The notes beneath the pieces are model-generated. The model was given only the letters and a program-made list of their open reading frames with translations, was not told the origin of the DNA and did not search any database. Below are positions 27,788 through 36,499 of a stretch of 64,000 nt of DNA, piece after piece (position 1 is the first letter of the stretch; each line of letters opens with the position of its first letter). A program made the translations under genes and the position numbers. The stretch comes from Hyphomicrobium sp. (GTDB lineage: Bacteria > Pseudomonadota > Alphaproteobacteria > Rhizobiales > Hyphomicrobiaceae): contig NZ_JAIETU010000002.1 in NCBI RefSeq assembly GCF_019744875.1, forward strand, positions 620,001 through 684,000, in the 5' to 3' direction.

Positions 27788-29572
27788 CTAGTACACGTCG
27801 CGTTGATAGCGGCCGGATTTGGCGAGTTCCTTGAGCTTGGTGCGGCCGGCTTCCTCGTCGCCCTTTGCGGACTGGGCAAGGATGCGCGCGAGCGTGGTGT
27901 CGACGTCCTTGGCCATGCCCTTCTCGTCGCCGCACACGTAGACGTGCGCGCCGTCTTCGAGCCAGCCGAGGAGTTCGTCGCGGCGCTCCCACAGGCGCGT
28001 CTGCACGTAGATCTTCTCGGGCTGATCGCGGGAGAACGCCACGTCGATGCGCGACAGGGCGCCGGAGGCGAGATGATCCTGCCATTCGAGCTGATAGAGG
28101 AAGTCGTTCGTGAAGTTGCGCTCGCCGAAGAACAGCCAGCTCTTGCCGGTCGCGCCCGTTTCACCGCGCTCCTCGACGAAGCCGCGGTAAGGCGCGACGC
28201 CGGTGCCTGCGCCGATCATGATGATCGGGCGGCTGCCGTCGGCAGGCAGCCCGAAGTGGCGGTTCGGCTTGACGTAGATGCGCGCGCTGCCGCCAACCTT
28301 GCAGCGGTCGGCGAGATAGGTCGAGGTGACGCCCTTGCGGATGCGGCCATGCGAGGACCAGCGGACGGCGCCGACGAGTAGATGTGCTTCGCCCTGATGC
28401 ACCTTCTGGCTCGAGGCGACCGAATAGAGGCGGCCGGGCAGCGGACGCAGCAGCTTCACGAACTGGTCGGCGCTGAGACTTTCCGGGAAGCTCTCGAACA
28501 GATCGATCAACTGGCGGTCGGCCGAGAAGCGCGCCAGCTCGCCCTCTTCGAGCAGCTTGGCGACGTCCTTGCGGCCGGTCAGCTTGGCATAGCCGTCGAC
28601 GAGCGGGCGCGAGAGCGTGGTGATGTCGAAGCTGTTGACGAGCTTCTTGTGCAGGTCGGCGTTGCCGGAGAGACCGACGGAGGCAAGGAGATCGGCCGCC
28701 AGATCGGGATCGTTGTCCGGAAAGAGCCCGATGGCGTCGCCCGGCTTGTAGGTGAAGGCGGGATCCTCGACGGCGAATTCGGCGTGCCAGGTCTCGCGCG
28801 TCGAGCCCGACCCGTTGAGATTGACGAGGGCCGTGATCTCGGCTTGAGCCGGGTTCTCGGCGGTGTAGCGCGGCTCGTCGTCCTCGGAGGCGCCGGGGCC
28901 CTTGAAATCGACATGCACGACGGTAGTCGCGCCCGCGGGCTCGGCCGGAGCGATGACTTCCAGCGCCTTGTCGGTCCAGGCGGCGGCGGCCTTCTGGAAG
29001 TCGAGGTCGAGATCCTGGCGGTCGGCAACGCGCGTGGCGCCCAGCGCTTCCAGGCGAGCGTCGATCTGACGGCCGGTCTGACAGAAGTTGACGTAGGCGG
29101 TGTCGCCGAGTGCGAGGACGGCGAAGCGCACGCCATCGAAGCGCGGCGCATCGTCGGCCATCAGGGCCTTGTGGAAATCGACGGCGCGCTGCGGAGGATC
29201 ACCCTCGCCCCAGGTCGAGATGTAGACGATCAGGTTCTTCGCCTTGGCGATGGTGGCGGGATCGGCGTCGGCCATGTCGACGACGCGGACATCGAAGTTG
29301 AGCTTTGCGGCCAGCTTCTTGGTCTTGAGGGCCAGCGATTCCGTGTTGCCGGATTCACTGCCGTAGAGAATCGTGAGCGGCTGGCGGGCGCGAGGGGCTT
29401 GGGCGGGCGCAAGGACGCCGGCCGTCTGGCCCTGTGCAGCATCGAGCCCAGCCAGAAAACCGGACAGCCAGCTGCGCTGCAGCGGCGTCGCGCGCTGAAC
29501 GAGCTGGTTCAGCGCATCGATGTCTTCAGCCGCGAACGGCGCATTCTTCGGCAAGTAAGGGACCGCGGCCAC
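27788..29572 (-). CDS. cysJ: Sulfite reductase flavoprotein alpha-component
   Basis: 594 residues. It passes electrons from NADPH through FAD and FMN to CysI. The N-terminal flavodoxin domain (~65-205) has the FMN loop ILYGSESGNTESLA. The linker and FAD domain at ~235-440 contain RLYSVASSQ, and the NADPH domain has MIGAGTGVAPYRGFVEER and CGDEKGMAKDVD, ending RYQRDVY as in enterobacterial CysJ. The start is a GTG at 29572 preceded by AGGAGG with 6-nt spacing. It is transcribed before cysI in a cysJ-cysI operon, convergent with the tauE genes. Confidence 0.96.
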   Translation of the reverse strand: MAAVPYLPKNAPFAAEDIDALNQLVQRATPLQRSWLSGFLAGLDAAQGQTAGVLAPAQAPRARQPLTILYGSESGNTESLALKTKKLAAKLNFDVRVVDMADADPATIAKAKNLIVYISTWGEGDPPQRAVDFHKALMADDAPRFDGVRFAVLALGDTAYVNFCQTGRQIDARLEALGATRVADRQDLDLDFQKAAAAWTDKALEVIAPAEPAGATTVVHVDFKGPGASEDDEPRYTAENPAQAEITALVNLNGSGSTRETWHAEFAVEDPAFTYKPGDAIGLFPDNDPDLAADLLASVGLSGNADLHKKLVNSFDITTLSRPLVDGYAKLTGRKDVAKLLEEGELARFSADRQLIDLFESFPESLSADQFVKLLRPLPGRLYSVASSQKVHQGEAHLLVGAVRWSSHGRIRKGVTSTYLADRCKVGGSARIYVKPNRHFGLPADGSRPIIMIGAGTGVAPYRGFVEERGETGATGKSWLFFGERNFTNDFLYQLEWQDHLASGALSRIDVAFSRDQPEKIYVQTRLWERRDELLGWLEDGAHVYVCGDEKGMAKDVDTTLARILAQSAKGDEEAGRTKLKELAKSGRYQRDVY

Positions 29573-30145
29573 CCGCTCCTCCTGAAAATTCGTTGGAACA
29601 GGGCGCGGTTAGGATATCGACGCGACCCCGTCCTGGCGTCTTAGCAGACTTTGGTAAAGTGCACCCTACGTCGCCGACCCCAAGGTCATGGGGATGTACA
29701 CCAACGTAGAATAATTTTCCATTGCTTTAAGGTCACATCAGCCAGATCGCAACTTTATTCCCCTTCGTGCTTTGGTATGAGCACGCCCTTCTATCGACGT
29801 GCCGATTTGCGCCATCGCGCCTCGGCCAGCAGGATCCGGCCGTATCCGGAGGGTCAGGCGGGGCCCGAAAATGCACCGCGCAGGCGCTGCGGGCGGGCGG
29901 GCCGGCGCGGGGGTGTTAACGGACTGGTAAATGCCTCCCTCGCCGCCCGGATCGCGCGTACTCACACGAACTCGTGACGCACTGTTACTTTTCTACAGGA
30001 AGGGTTTGTGGTCTTTTCTCACCATGGCGGACGGGCTTGACAAGCGAGGCCCCATCCGCAGACTGAGGCGGTCAAAAACGGCAACCTCGGTGGGCCCTGG
30101 CGGGGCCTTTCGATCAGCAAGCTTGCCGATTAGGAGGAGGAAATC
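29573..30145. promoter_or_regulatory. 573-bp divergent intergenic region, cysJ / pqqA
   Basis: No protein gene is convincing; the open frames here are arginine-rich and lack ribosome-binding sites. An AT-rich patch at 29700-29770 suits the cysJ promoter. Closer to pqqA, a TTGACA at 30037-30042 is a -35 candidate, but no good -10 follows. The pqqA ribosome-binding site (AGGAGGAGG, 30132-30140) is unusually strong. Confidence 0.45.
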
Positions 30146-30235
30146 ATGAAGGTTTGGATGAAGCCCGCAGTGCGTGAGCAGGAAGTTGGCCTCGAGGTCA
30201 CGAGCTACCTGCCGGCAGAGATCGACATCATCTAA
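30146..30235 (+). CDS. pqqA: PQQ precursor peptide PqqA
   Basis: A 29-residue ribosomally made peptide, starting MKVWMKPAVRE. The essential Glu17 and Tyr21 are present in the motif EVTSY; PqqE cross-links them to begin PQQ synthesis, and the rest of the peptide is cut away. A very strong ribosome-binding site (AGGAGGAGG) precedes the ATG, as expected for a peptide needed in excess. It is the first gene of the pqq operon and is separated from pqqB by a 10-bp hairpin. Confidence 0.98.
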   Translation: MKVWMKPAVREQEVGLEVTSYLPAEIDII

Positions 30236-30270
30236 TTGATCCGCTCGCAAAGCGTTGATGCAGTATTGGC

Positions 30271-30297
30271 GCGGCGGTCGAAACATTCGGCCGCCGT
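30271..30297 (+). terminator. Hairpin between pqqA and pqqB (partial terminator or processing site)
   Basis: A 10-bp stem (GCGGCGGTCG with CGGCCGCCGT, two G-U pairs) has a 7-nt loop, 36 bp after pqqA. Only a weak T-rich tail follows. It would let most transcripts end after pqqA, or would protect its 3' end, giving the known excess of PqqA over the enzymes. Confidence 0.6.
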
Positions 30298-30434
30298 CGC
30301 TATTTGCAACCTCGGCGCTAGCTGCGATTTGAGACCTCCACGCCGTCGCGACAAGCGGGGCGGGAGCTTCACTAGGTTCCATCTTTCGCGGCGCCGCTTT
30401 CGGCGAGGCACGCCGCTTCAAAGCGAACAGGTTC

Positions 30435-31355
30435 ATGCACATCAGGATCCTGGGGGCGGCCGCTGGCGGCGGCTTTCCTCAATGGAACTGTAGCTGTCGC
30501 AACTGCGCCGATGTGAGACAGGGGAAGCCGGGGTTTAAAGCCCGGACCCAATGCTCGCTCGCGGTGAGTGCGAACGGGTCCGACTGGGTGTTGCTCAACA
30601 CCGCCCCGGACCTGCGCCAACAGATCAATGAAACGCCCGAGCTCGGTGCACGGGCCGATGCGGGCCTGCGCAACAGCCCCATCAAGGCGGCCGTGCTGAC
30701 GGGCGGCGATGTCGACTTCATCGCCGGGTTGCTCAACCTGCGCGAACTGCAGCCGTTCACCGTCTACGGCTCGTCGCGCGTCTTGAGCACGCTCAAGGCC
30801 AACTCCGTTTTCAACGTGCTCAATGCCGAGGTCGTGCCCCGCCGTGAGCTGCCTCTCGGGCAGACGACGGCGATCGCCGAGACCGGTCTCGACGTCGAAG
30901 CGTTCGCGGTGCCCGGCAAGGTCGCGCTGTATCTCGAAAGCGGCGCGGCGGATGCGAACTACGGCAGCCGGGAGGGCGACGCAATCGGACTGAAAGTAAC
31001 CGCGCGGGCTTCCGGCAAGACCTTCTTCTACGTGCCGGGCTGTGCGGTGGTGGATGCGGACCTTGCCAGCCGGCTAAAGGGTGCGCCGCTCGTGTTCTTC
31101 GACGGCACGCTCTACACCGACGACGAAATGCTGCGGCAGGGCCTCATGAAAAAGACCGGCCAGCGCATGGGGCACATGAGCATCTCGGGGCCCGAGGGCT
31201 CGATCGCGGCCTTCGCGGCGCTCGGCGTCGGGCGCAAGATCTACGTCCACATCAACAACTCGAACCCGGTGCTGGACGACAACTCGCCCGAGCGCCGCGC
31301 AACAGAAGCGGCCGGCTGGGAAGTCGGCTACGACGGAATGGAGATCCGCTTATGA
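30435..31355 (+). CDS. pqqB: PQQ biosynthesis protein PqqB (metallo-beta-lactamase fold)
   Basis: 306 residues, cytoplasmic. The zinc-binding Cys-rich N-terminus GGGFPQWNCSCRNC is typical of PqqB. The metallo-beta-lactamase fold is recognisable but the HxHxDH motif is modified (LTGGDVDFIAGLLNLRE), as usual in PqqB. The family hydroxylates the tyrosine-derived part of the cross-linked intermediate. Length equals the family norm. The stop overlaps the pqqC start (ATGA). Confidence 0.97.
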   Translation: MHIRILGAAAGGGFPQWNCSCRNCADVRQGKPGFKARTQCSLAVSANGSDWVLLNTAPDLRQQINETPELGARADAGLRNSPIKAAVLTGGDVDFIAGLLNLRELQPFTVYGSSRVLSTLKANSVFNVLNAEVVPRRELPLGQTTAIAETGLDVEAFAVPGKVALYLESGAADANYGSREGDAIGLKVTARASGKTFFYVPGCAVVDADLASRLKGAPLVFFDGTLYTDDEMLRQGLMKKTGQRMGHMSISGPEGSIAAFAALGVGRKIYVHINNSNPVLDDNSPERRATEAAGWEVGYDGMEIRL

Positions 31356-32119
31356 GCGAACGTCGATCACCCGCAGACAAGCCGGCGCTTTGGACGCCGG
31401 ACGAGTTCGAGGCCGCGATCCGTGCCGTTGGCGCCGAGCGCTACCACGACAAGCATCCCTTTCATCACCTTCTGCACGGCGGCAAGCTCAACAAGGGGCA
31501 AGTCGCCGCCTGGGCCCTCAACCGCTACTGCTACCAGTCGGCCGTGCCGCGCAAGGATGCGGCGCTCGTCAGCCGCGTGCTCGACCGGCAGCTCCGCCGC
31601 GACTGGATCCACCGCGTGCTCGAGCACGACGGCCATGGCGAGGATCCGGGAGGGATCGAGCGCTGGCTGGTGCTCACGGATGCTCTCGGGCTCGACCGCG
31701 ACTACGTGCAGGGCATGACGGGCGCGCTGCCGGCCACGCGCTTTGCCGTCGAAGCCTACGTGCGCTTCGTCTACGAGCAGCCGCTGACGGTCGCGGTCGC
31801 GTCTTCGCTCACGGAGCTGTTTGCACCCAAGATCCACAAGGAGCGCATTTCCGGTATGCTCGAGAACTACGACTTTATCGACGACCGGGTGATGGCGTAC
31901 TTCAAGAAGCGGCTCGTGCAGGCGCCGTTCGATGCGGACTTCGCGCTCAACTACATCAAGGAGCACGCAAGCACCCGCGCGGAACAGGAAGCCTGCGTCG
32001 AGGCCGTGCGCTTCAAATGCAATGTGCTGTGGTCGCAGCTCGATGCGCTGCACCATGCCTACGTCGCGCCGGGATGGATTCCGCCGGGCGCGTTCAAGCC
32101 GGAGATGCTGAATGTCTGA
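31352..32119 (+). CDS. pqqC: PQQ synthase PqqC
   Basis: 255 residues, cofactor-free oxidase catalysing the last ring closure and oxidation from AHQQ to PQQ. Conserved segments include YHDKHPFHHLLHGGKLNKGQVAAWALNRYCYQ split over the active-site helices and LTELFAPKIHKERISGMLENYDFI. It is a stand-alone protein, not fused to PqqD as it is in some methylobacteria. It overlaps pqqB by 4 bp and pqqD by 8 bp. Confidence 0.98.
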   Translation: MSERRSPADKPALWTPDEFEAAIRAVGAERYHDKHPFHHLLHGGKLNKGQVAAWALNRYCYQSAVPRKDAALVSRVLDRQLRRDWIHRVLEHDGHGEDPGGIERWLVLTDALGLDRDYVQGMTGALPATRFAVEAYVRFVYEQPLTVAVASSLTELFAPKIHKERISGMLENYDFIDDRVMAYFKKRLVQAPFDADFALNYIKEHASTRAEQEACVEAVRFKCNVLWSQLDALHHAYVAPGWIPPGAFKPEMLNV

Positions 32120-32432
32120 ACCGACGGCGCCGAAACCAGCTCCTACCCGCCTCATCGTGACGGGCGAGACCAAGCTCGTCATGCCGAGGCACAACAAGCT
32201 GCGCCACGATGCAGGGCGCGGCCGCTGGATCATCCTGGCGCCGGAACGCGTGTTCAACCCCGACGATACCGCGGTGGAAGTTCTCAAGCGTTGTGACGGA
32301 CAACGTTCCGTGAGCGAGATCGCGGAGGCCTTGTCTCAGGAGTACCAGGCCCCACTTGACGTTGTAACAACCGATATCTTGGAAATGCTTCAGGACCTTA
32401 CCGACAAGGGCGTCCTTATCAAGGCCCCATAA
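32112..32432 (+). CDS. pqqD: PqqD peptide chaperone
   Basis: 106 residues. It is a small winged-helix-like protein that binds PqqA and presents it to PqqE. The core is GRWIILAPERVFNPDDTAVEVLKRCDGQRSVSEIAEAL followed by the helical C-terminus. The N-terminal ~20 residues are Pro-rich and probably flexible. The start codon lies inside pqqC (8-bp overlap). Confidence 0.96.
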   Translation: MSEPTAPKPAPTRLIVTGETKLVMPRHNKLRHDAGRGRWIILAPERVFNPDDTAVEVLKRCDGQRSVSEIAEALSQEYQAPLDVVTTDILEMLQDLTDKGVLIKAP

Positions 32433-32493
32433 CAGCAGAGGTCAAAACGGGCCGCTCGGCGCGCAGGCACGGCAGGACCAGAGGAAGGCGCAT

Positions 32494-33717
32494 ATGAACG
32501 AAATCGCACCGACCCACGTGACTGAGACCGCGATGCCCGACGTTGCCCGGGTTGCGGAGTGCGCGACATCGCCCGATCCGGGCACGGAGCCGGCGCTGTG
32601 CGCGCGGGCGCCGATCGGCATGCTTTGCGAGCTGACCCATCGCTGCCCATTGCAGTGCCCGTACTGCTCCAATCCGGTGGAGCTGGAGCGCGCCAACGCT
32701 GAGCTCACGACGGCCGAATGGCAGGACGTGATGCGTCAGGCCGCTTCGCTCGGCGTGCTGCAGATCCATCTCTCCGGCGGCGAGCCTACGGCGCGCAAAG
32801 ACCTGGAAGACATCGTCCGCGTGGCGGCCGACGTCGGCCTCTACACCAACCTGATCACGGCAGGCGTGACGCTGACTCGCGAGCGGCTGGCGAAGCTGGT
32901 CGAGGTCGGCCTCGATCACGTGCAGCTTTCCGTACAGGATGTCGACCCGGAGAATGCCGACCGGATCGCAGCCTACAAGGGCGGCATGGCCAAGAAGATC
33001 CAGGTCGCAGGCTGGGTCAAGGAGAACGGCCTCCCCCTCACCATCAACTGCCCGATCCACCGGCAGAACATTCACAACGTGCCGCGCATGATCGAGTTCG
33101 CGGTCGAGATGGGAGCGGGACGCGTCGAGATCGCTCACGTCCAGTATTACGCCTGGGCGCTGATCAACCGGGCGTCGCTGATGCCGACGCGCGAGGCCTT
33201 CATGACGGCGGCCAAGCAGGTCGAGGAGGCGCGCGAAAAGTACAAGGGCGTCATCGTCATCGACGCGATCGTGCCGGACTACTACGCCAAGTTTCCGAAG
33301 CCCTGCATGGGCGGCTGGGCGCGCGGCATCGTCAACATCACGCCCTCGGGGCGGGTGCTGCCGTGCCATGCGGCCGAGTCGATCAAGGGCCTGCCCTTCG
33401 ACAACATCAAGGACCGTCCGCTGGCCGACATCTGGCTCAACGGCGAAGCCTTCCAGAAGTATCGCGGCACGAGCTGGATGAAGGAGCCCTGCCGGAGCTG
33501 CCCGCGCAAGGAAATCGACTACGGCGGATGCCGCTGCCAGGCATTCGCGCTGACCGGGGACGCGGCCAACACCGATCCCGCGTGCTCGCTTTCGCCGATG
33601 CATGCCCAGTGGCAGGCGGTGGCGGAAGTCGAGAGCCACACGCCCAATGCCCCTGAGTTCATCTACCGACGCGTGGGCGGCGCAACAAAGAAACCGGAAG
33701 CCCACAACGCGTCTTGA
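32494..33717 (+). CDS. pqqE: PqqA peptide cyclase PqqE (radical SAM)
   Basis: 407 residues. It joins Glu17 and Tyr21 of PqqA by a C-C bond. The radical-SAM cluster is C51-x3-C55-x2-C58 (HRCPLQCPYC). The C-terminal SPASM domain has the auxiliary-cluster cysteines in PCMGGWARG, LPCHAAE, EPCRSCPRKEIDYGGCRCQ and PACSLS. The N-terminus is about 30 residues longer than many homologues. The ATG at 32494 has GAGGAAGG upstream. It ends the pqqA-E operon, unless the cytochrome gene 157 bp downstream is cotranscribed. Confidence 0.98.
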   Translation: MNEIAPTHVTETAMPDVARVAECATSPDPGTEPALCARAPIGMLCELTHRCPLQCPYCSNPVELERANAELTTAEWQDVMRQAASLGVLQIHLSGGEPTARKDLEDIVRVAADVGLYTNLITAGVTLTRERLAKLVEVGLDHVQLSVQDVDPENADRIAAYKGGMAKKIQVAGWVKENGLPLTINCPIHRQNIHNVPRMIEFAVEMGAGRVEIAHVQYYAWALINRASLMPTREAFMTAAKQVEEAREKYKGVIVIDAIVPDYYAKFPKPCMGGWARGIVNITPSGRVLPCHAAESIKGLPFDNIKDRPLADIWLNGEAFQKYRGTSWMKEPCRSCPRKEIDYGGCRCQAFALTGDAANTDPACSLSPMHAQWQAVAEVESHTPNAPEFIYRRVGGATKKPEAHNAS

Positions 33718-33874
33718 GCGGAACCGAGCACTCGATTACAGGTTGATGTTGGGCCCGGGTGCGGCACTTTGTTCAGCCCGGGTTCAGGCGAAACTTGGCA
33801 GAATGCGACGATTGCTATGGCGTGCGGGAGCGCGGCTGGCAGCTCGACATGAAGAAAATTCGGAGGAACTGGAA

Positions 33875-34252
33875 ATGCTTAAGTGGGTTATGGCGGCTGC
33901 CATGCTGGTAGTCGTGCCCGTTGCTGCGTCGGCGCAGGACGTCGAAGCTGGCAAGGGCGTGTTCAAGAAGTGCGCCGCTTGCCACCAGATCGGCGCCGAT
34001 GCGAAGAACGGTCTCGGACCGTCTCTGCAGTGCGTTGCCGGTTCGAAGGCCGGTCATCATGCTGAAGGTTTCGCCTATTCCGACGCTCTCAAGAACTCCG
34101 GCCTCACCTGGGACGACGAGCATCTCCTGAAGTGGATGGAGAAGGACGACGCAGTCGTGAAGGGCAACAAGATGATCTTCCCGGCTGGCGTGAAGAACGA
34201 AGAAGATCGCGCCAACCTGCTCGCCTACATCAAGTCCGAGTGCAAGCAGTAA
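33875..34252 (+). CDS. Small periplasmic class I cytochrome c
   Basis: 125 residues from the ATG at 33875, which has CGGAGG upstream and starts a clear signal peptide (MLKWVMAAAMLVVVPVAASA). The haem site is C33-A-A-C36-H37; the sixth ligand is the Met in GNKMIFPAG. The mature ~105-residue protein resembles cytochrome c2/c550. It could carry electrons from the quinoprotein dehydrogenase (via XoxG) towards the terminal oxidase. It is placed directly after the pqq operon and has its own strong terminator. Confidence 0.93.
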   Translation: MLKWVMAAAMLVVVPVAASAQDVEAGKGVFKKCAACHQIGADAKNGLGPSLQCVAGSKAGHHAEGFAYSDALKNSGLTWDDEHLLKWMEKDDAVVKGNKMIFPAGVKNEEDRANLLAYIKSECKQ

Positions 34253-34280
34253 GCTGCTCGCTCTGTTTTTTTGAATTCGG

Positions 34281-34316
34281 AACGCCGCGGACCCCAAGCC
34301 GCGGCGTTTTGCTTTT
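34281..34316 (+). terminator. Strong intrinsic terminator after the cytochrome c gene
   Basis: A perfect 10-bp stem (AACGCCGCGG with CCGCGGCGTT) and an 8-nt loop are followed by a T-rich tract. A 13-bp sequence, GCTTTTTTGCGTC, is then repeated at 34311-34323 and 34328-34340, giving a second T run. Confidence 0.92.
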
Positions 34317-34359
34317 TTGCGTCGTTTGCTTTTTTGCGTCGCTCGATCTCAGCGTGTGC

Positions 34360-34887
34360 TTAAGATCCGTCGAACGGCACGACATCGCTCGTGTCGGTGC
34401 GCTCGAGCCAATAGGCGAGCGTGTGGCCGGACAGCTCGAGCGCGGGCGCCAGCTCGGCGAGCGGCACAAGCACGAACCCGCGCTCCGTGATTCGCGGATG
34501 GGGCAGAATGAGATCCGGCTCGTTCAGCGTTACGCTTTTCGATGCCGCGTCGCGGTAGACCAGCACATCGACGTCGATCACCCGCGGGCCCCAGCGCCGC
34601 TCGCGCACGCGGCGCATCTCCTGCTCGACGCCGAGGCATCGCGCAAGCAGGTCATGCGGGACGAGCGCGGTGCGCACGGCGATGCAGGCATTGACGAACC
34701 AGTCCTGGTCCGTCACGCCCCACGGCGCCGTGCGATAGAGGCGCGAGGCGCCGGCGAGATGCACGTCGCCCGGCGCAGTCAGCAACGCGATCGCGCGTGC
34801 GATGTTGGCGGCCTTGTCGCCGATGTTCGAACCGAGCCCGAGCAGCGCTGTCCAGGACGGCTCCGCGGCGGGCCCTGGCTCAATCAT
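34360..34887 (-). CDS. folK: 2-amino-4-hydroxy-6-hydroxymethyldihydropteridine diphosphokinase
   Basis: 175 residues. It transfers pyrophosphate from ATP to hydroxymethyl-dihydropterin. The N-terminal LLGLGSNIGDKAANI, the RTAPWGVTDQDWFVNACI pterin site, and RWGPRVIDVDVLVY with PHPRITERGFVLVPLAEL are all canonical. It overlaps the preceding pterin dehydratase gene by 8 bp. In this setting it could serve folate, the H4MPT pterin, or both. Confidence 0.96.
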   Translation of the reverse strand: MIEPGPAAEPSWTALLGLGSNIGDKAANIARAIALLTAPGDVHLAGASRLYRTAPWGVTDQDWFVNACIAVRTALVPHDLLARCLGVEQEMRRVRERRWGPRVIDVDVLVYRDAASKSVTLNEPDLILPHPRITERGFVLVPLAELAPALELSGHTLAYWLERTDTSDVVPFDGS

Positions 34888-35251
34888 ACTTAATGTAGGC
34901 GAAGCGCTGGTCGGACGGCGTGCCCTCGAAGACGCCCTCGCCGGCCGGCTGCCAGTGCACGACCTCCTCGATCTTCTTGGCGAGGTTCAGGTCCTTGTCG
35001 GTGATGCCCTTGGCGGAATGGGTGACGAGGCGAACCTCGACCCAGGCATAGGACGCGGTGATGTCCGGGTGGTGCCAGGCGGCCTCGGCGAGGTGGCCGA
35101 CGGTGTTGATCACCATCATTGTGCCTTTCCAGCTTGCCGTCTTGTATGTGCGCCGGATCCAGCCATCCTCCAGGCGCCACTGGGGGAGGTTCTCGGCCAG
35201 CCACGCCGTAACCTCGGCGTCGGAAAGTGCCTTCTCGCGCGGGCTGCTCAT
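34880..35251 (-). CDS. Pterin-4a-carbinolamine dehydratase-like protein
   Basis: 123 residues, slightly longer than the family norm. The conserved HHPDITASYAWVEVRLVTHS and KGITDKDLNLAKKIE match the PCD/DCoH family, including the paired His. The family dehydrates 4a-hydroxytetrahydropterins. PCD homologues recur in methylotroph tetrahydromethanopterin gene clusters, where a role in H4MPT synthesis has been suggested. The start ATG has AGGAGAGAG upstream. It forms an operon with folK and is divergent from the beta-RFAP synthase gene. Confidence 0.93.
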   Translation of the reverse strand: MSSPREKALSDAEVTAWLAENLPQWRLEDGWIRRTYKTASWKGTMMVINTVGHLAEAAWHHPDITASYAWVEVRLVTHSAKGITDKDLNLAKKIEEVVHWQPAGEGVFEGTPSDQRFAYIKYD

Positions 35252-35416
35252 TGTGCTCTCTCCTCGTCTTTCGTAGACAAATGCAGACTAGTGCTGCGCT
35301 CTGGGCCGACCCTATAGAACACGTTTGGCGGTTTTGGAACTCAGGCTCAGCCGTTCAGCTATTATCTAAGCCTCTTCAAAGACGCACGCCGTGCCCCGCG
35401 GCTCACGCGGGTGGAG

Positions 35417-36463
35417 ATGGCCGCTTTGAACATGTCACGCATTTCGGCAAAGGCGCATACGCATATGCACGACACACACGGGCGGCCGGACCCGGTCAAC
35501 GGTTGCAGCGTTTCGGCGCCTGCACGGCTTCATCTCGGATTCCTGGATCTCAACGGTGGGCTGGGGCGGCGGTACGGATCGATCGGGCTCGCCCTCGATT
35601 CACCGGCCACAGATGTGCGCGTGACGCGCGCGGGGACGAACACGGCGACGGGGCCGGAGCGCGAGCGCGTGCTCACCGTTCTGAGCCGCTGCCAAGACGC
35701 TCTTGGGCTTCCCGGCGCCTACCATGTCGAGGTGGTTCACGCCATTCCGGCGCACGCGGGGCTCGGCTCCGGCACGCAGCTCGCGCTCGCGATCGGGCTG
35801 GCGCTCGCCCGGCTCGAAGGCCTCTCGTTCTCGCCGCAGCAGATCGGCGACCTCGCCGGCCGCGGCGCGCGTTCGGCTATCGGCATGGCCGCATTCGAGA
35901 ACGGAGGCTTCATCGTCGACGGCGGCCGCGGCACGATCGACCAGCCGCCGCCGGTGCTGATGCAGATCCCGTTTCCGGAGGCCTGGCGCTGCCTGCTCGT
36001 GCTCGACCCGCGCGACCAGGGTGCGCACGGCGACCGCGAGACCAAGGCGTTCGCCACGCTCCCCGCGTTTCCGGAAGCTCTGGCCGACCGCCTTTGCCGG
36101 CTCGTTCTGATGCAGCTCGTGCCAGGATTGATCGAGGGAGACATCGCCGCGTTCGGCTCAGCGTTAACCACCATTCAGGGCATCGTCGGCGGTCATTTTG
36201 CTGCAGCGCAAGGTGGAAGCCCCTGGACGTCGCCTGCCGTCGGCCGCCTGCTCAAACATGCGGCAGAGCTCGGCGCGACGGGCATCGGACAGACCTCGTG
36301 GGGGCCGTCTGGCTTCGGATTCGTCGACAGCCAGGATGTGGCAGACCGCCTCTATCATTCTTTAGTCGGAGACGCTAAAGCGATGGGCCTCGACATCGCG
36401 ATTGTGCGCGGCCGGAATGCAGGCGCCACGGTCACGACCGACGATGCCCCTCAGCGGCCATAA
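35417..36463 (+). CDS. mptG: Beta-ribofuranosylaminobenzene 5'-phosphate synthase
   Basis: About 348 residues. It condenses 4-aminobenzoate (or hydroxybenzoate) with PRPP, the first committed step of tetrahydromethanopterin synthesis. The GHMP-like fold shows VSAPARLHLGFLDLNGGLGRRYGSIG near the N-terminus, the glycine-rich HAGLGSGTQLALAIG, and RGARSAIGMAAFENGGFIVDGG. The exact start is uncertain: GTG 35411, ATG 35417, ATG 35432 and ATG 35465 are all in frame, and the conserved part begins only at about residue 31. It leads the C1 gene block and is followed by mtdB after 36 bp. It corresponds to orf4 of the Methylobacterium cluster. Confidence 0.92.
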   Translation: MAALNMSRISAKAHTHMHDTHGRPDPVNGCSVSAPARLHLGFLDLNGGLGRRYGSIGLALDSPATDVRVTRAGTNTATGPERERVLTVLSRCQDALGLPGAYHVEVVHAIPAHAGLGSGTQLALAIGLALARLEGLSFSPQQIGDLAGRGARSAIGMAAFENGGFIVDGGRGTIDQPPPVLMQIPFPEAWRCLLVLDPRDQGAHGDRETKAFATLPAFPEALADRLCRLVLMQLVPGLIEGDIAAFGSALTTIQGIVGGHFAAAQGGSPWTSPAVGRLLKHAAELGATGIGQTSWGPSGFGFVDSQDVADRLYHSLVGDAKAMGLDIAIVRGRNAGATVTTDDAPQRP

Positions 36464-36499
36464 AAACCGAACGCCTTACACGAACGGGAGACGATTTAT

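Noticed and set aside
29651-29977. Open frames upstream of pqqA
   Set aside because: Arg-rich composition and poor start sites; the region is better explained as divergent promoters.
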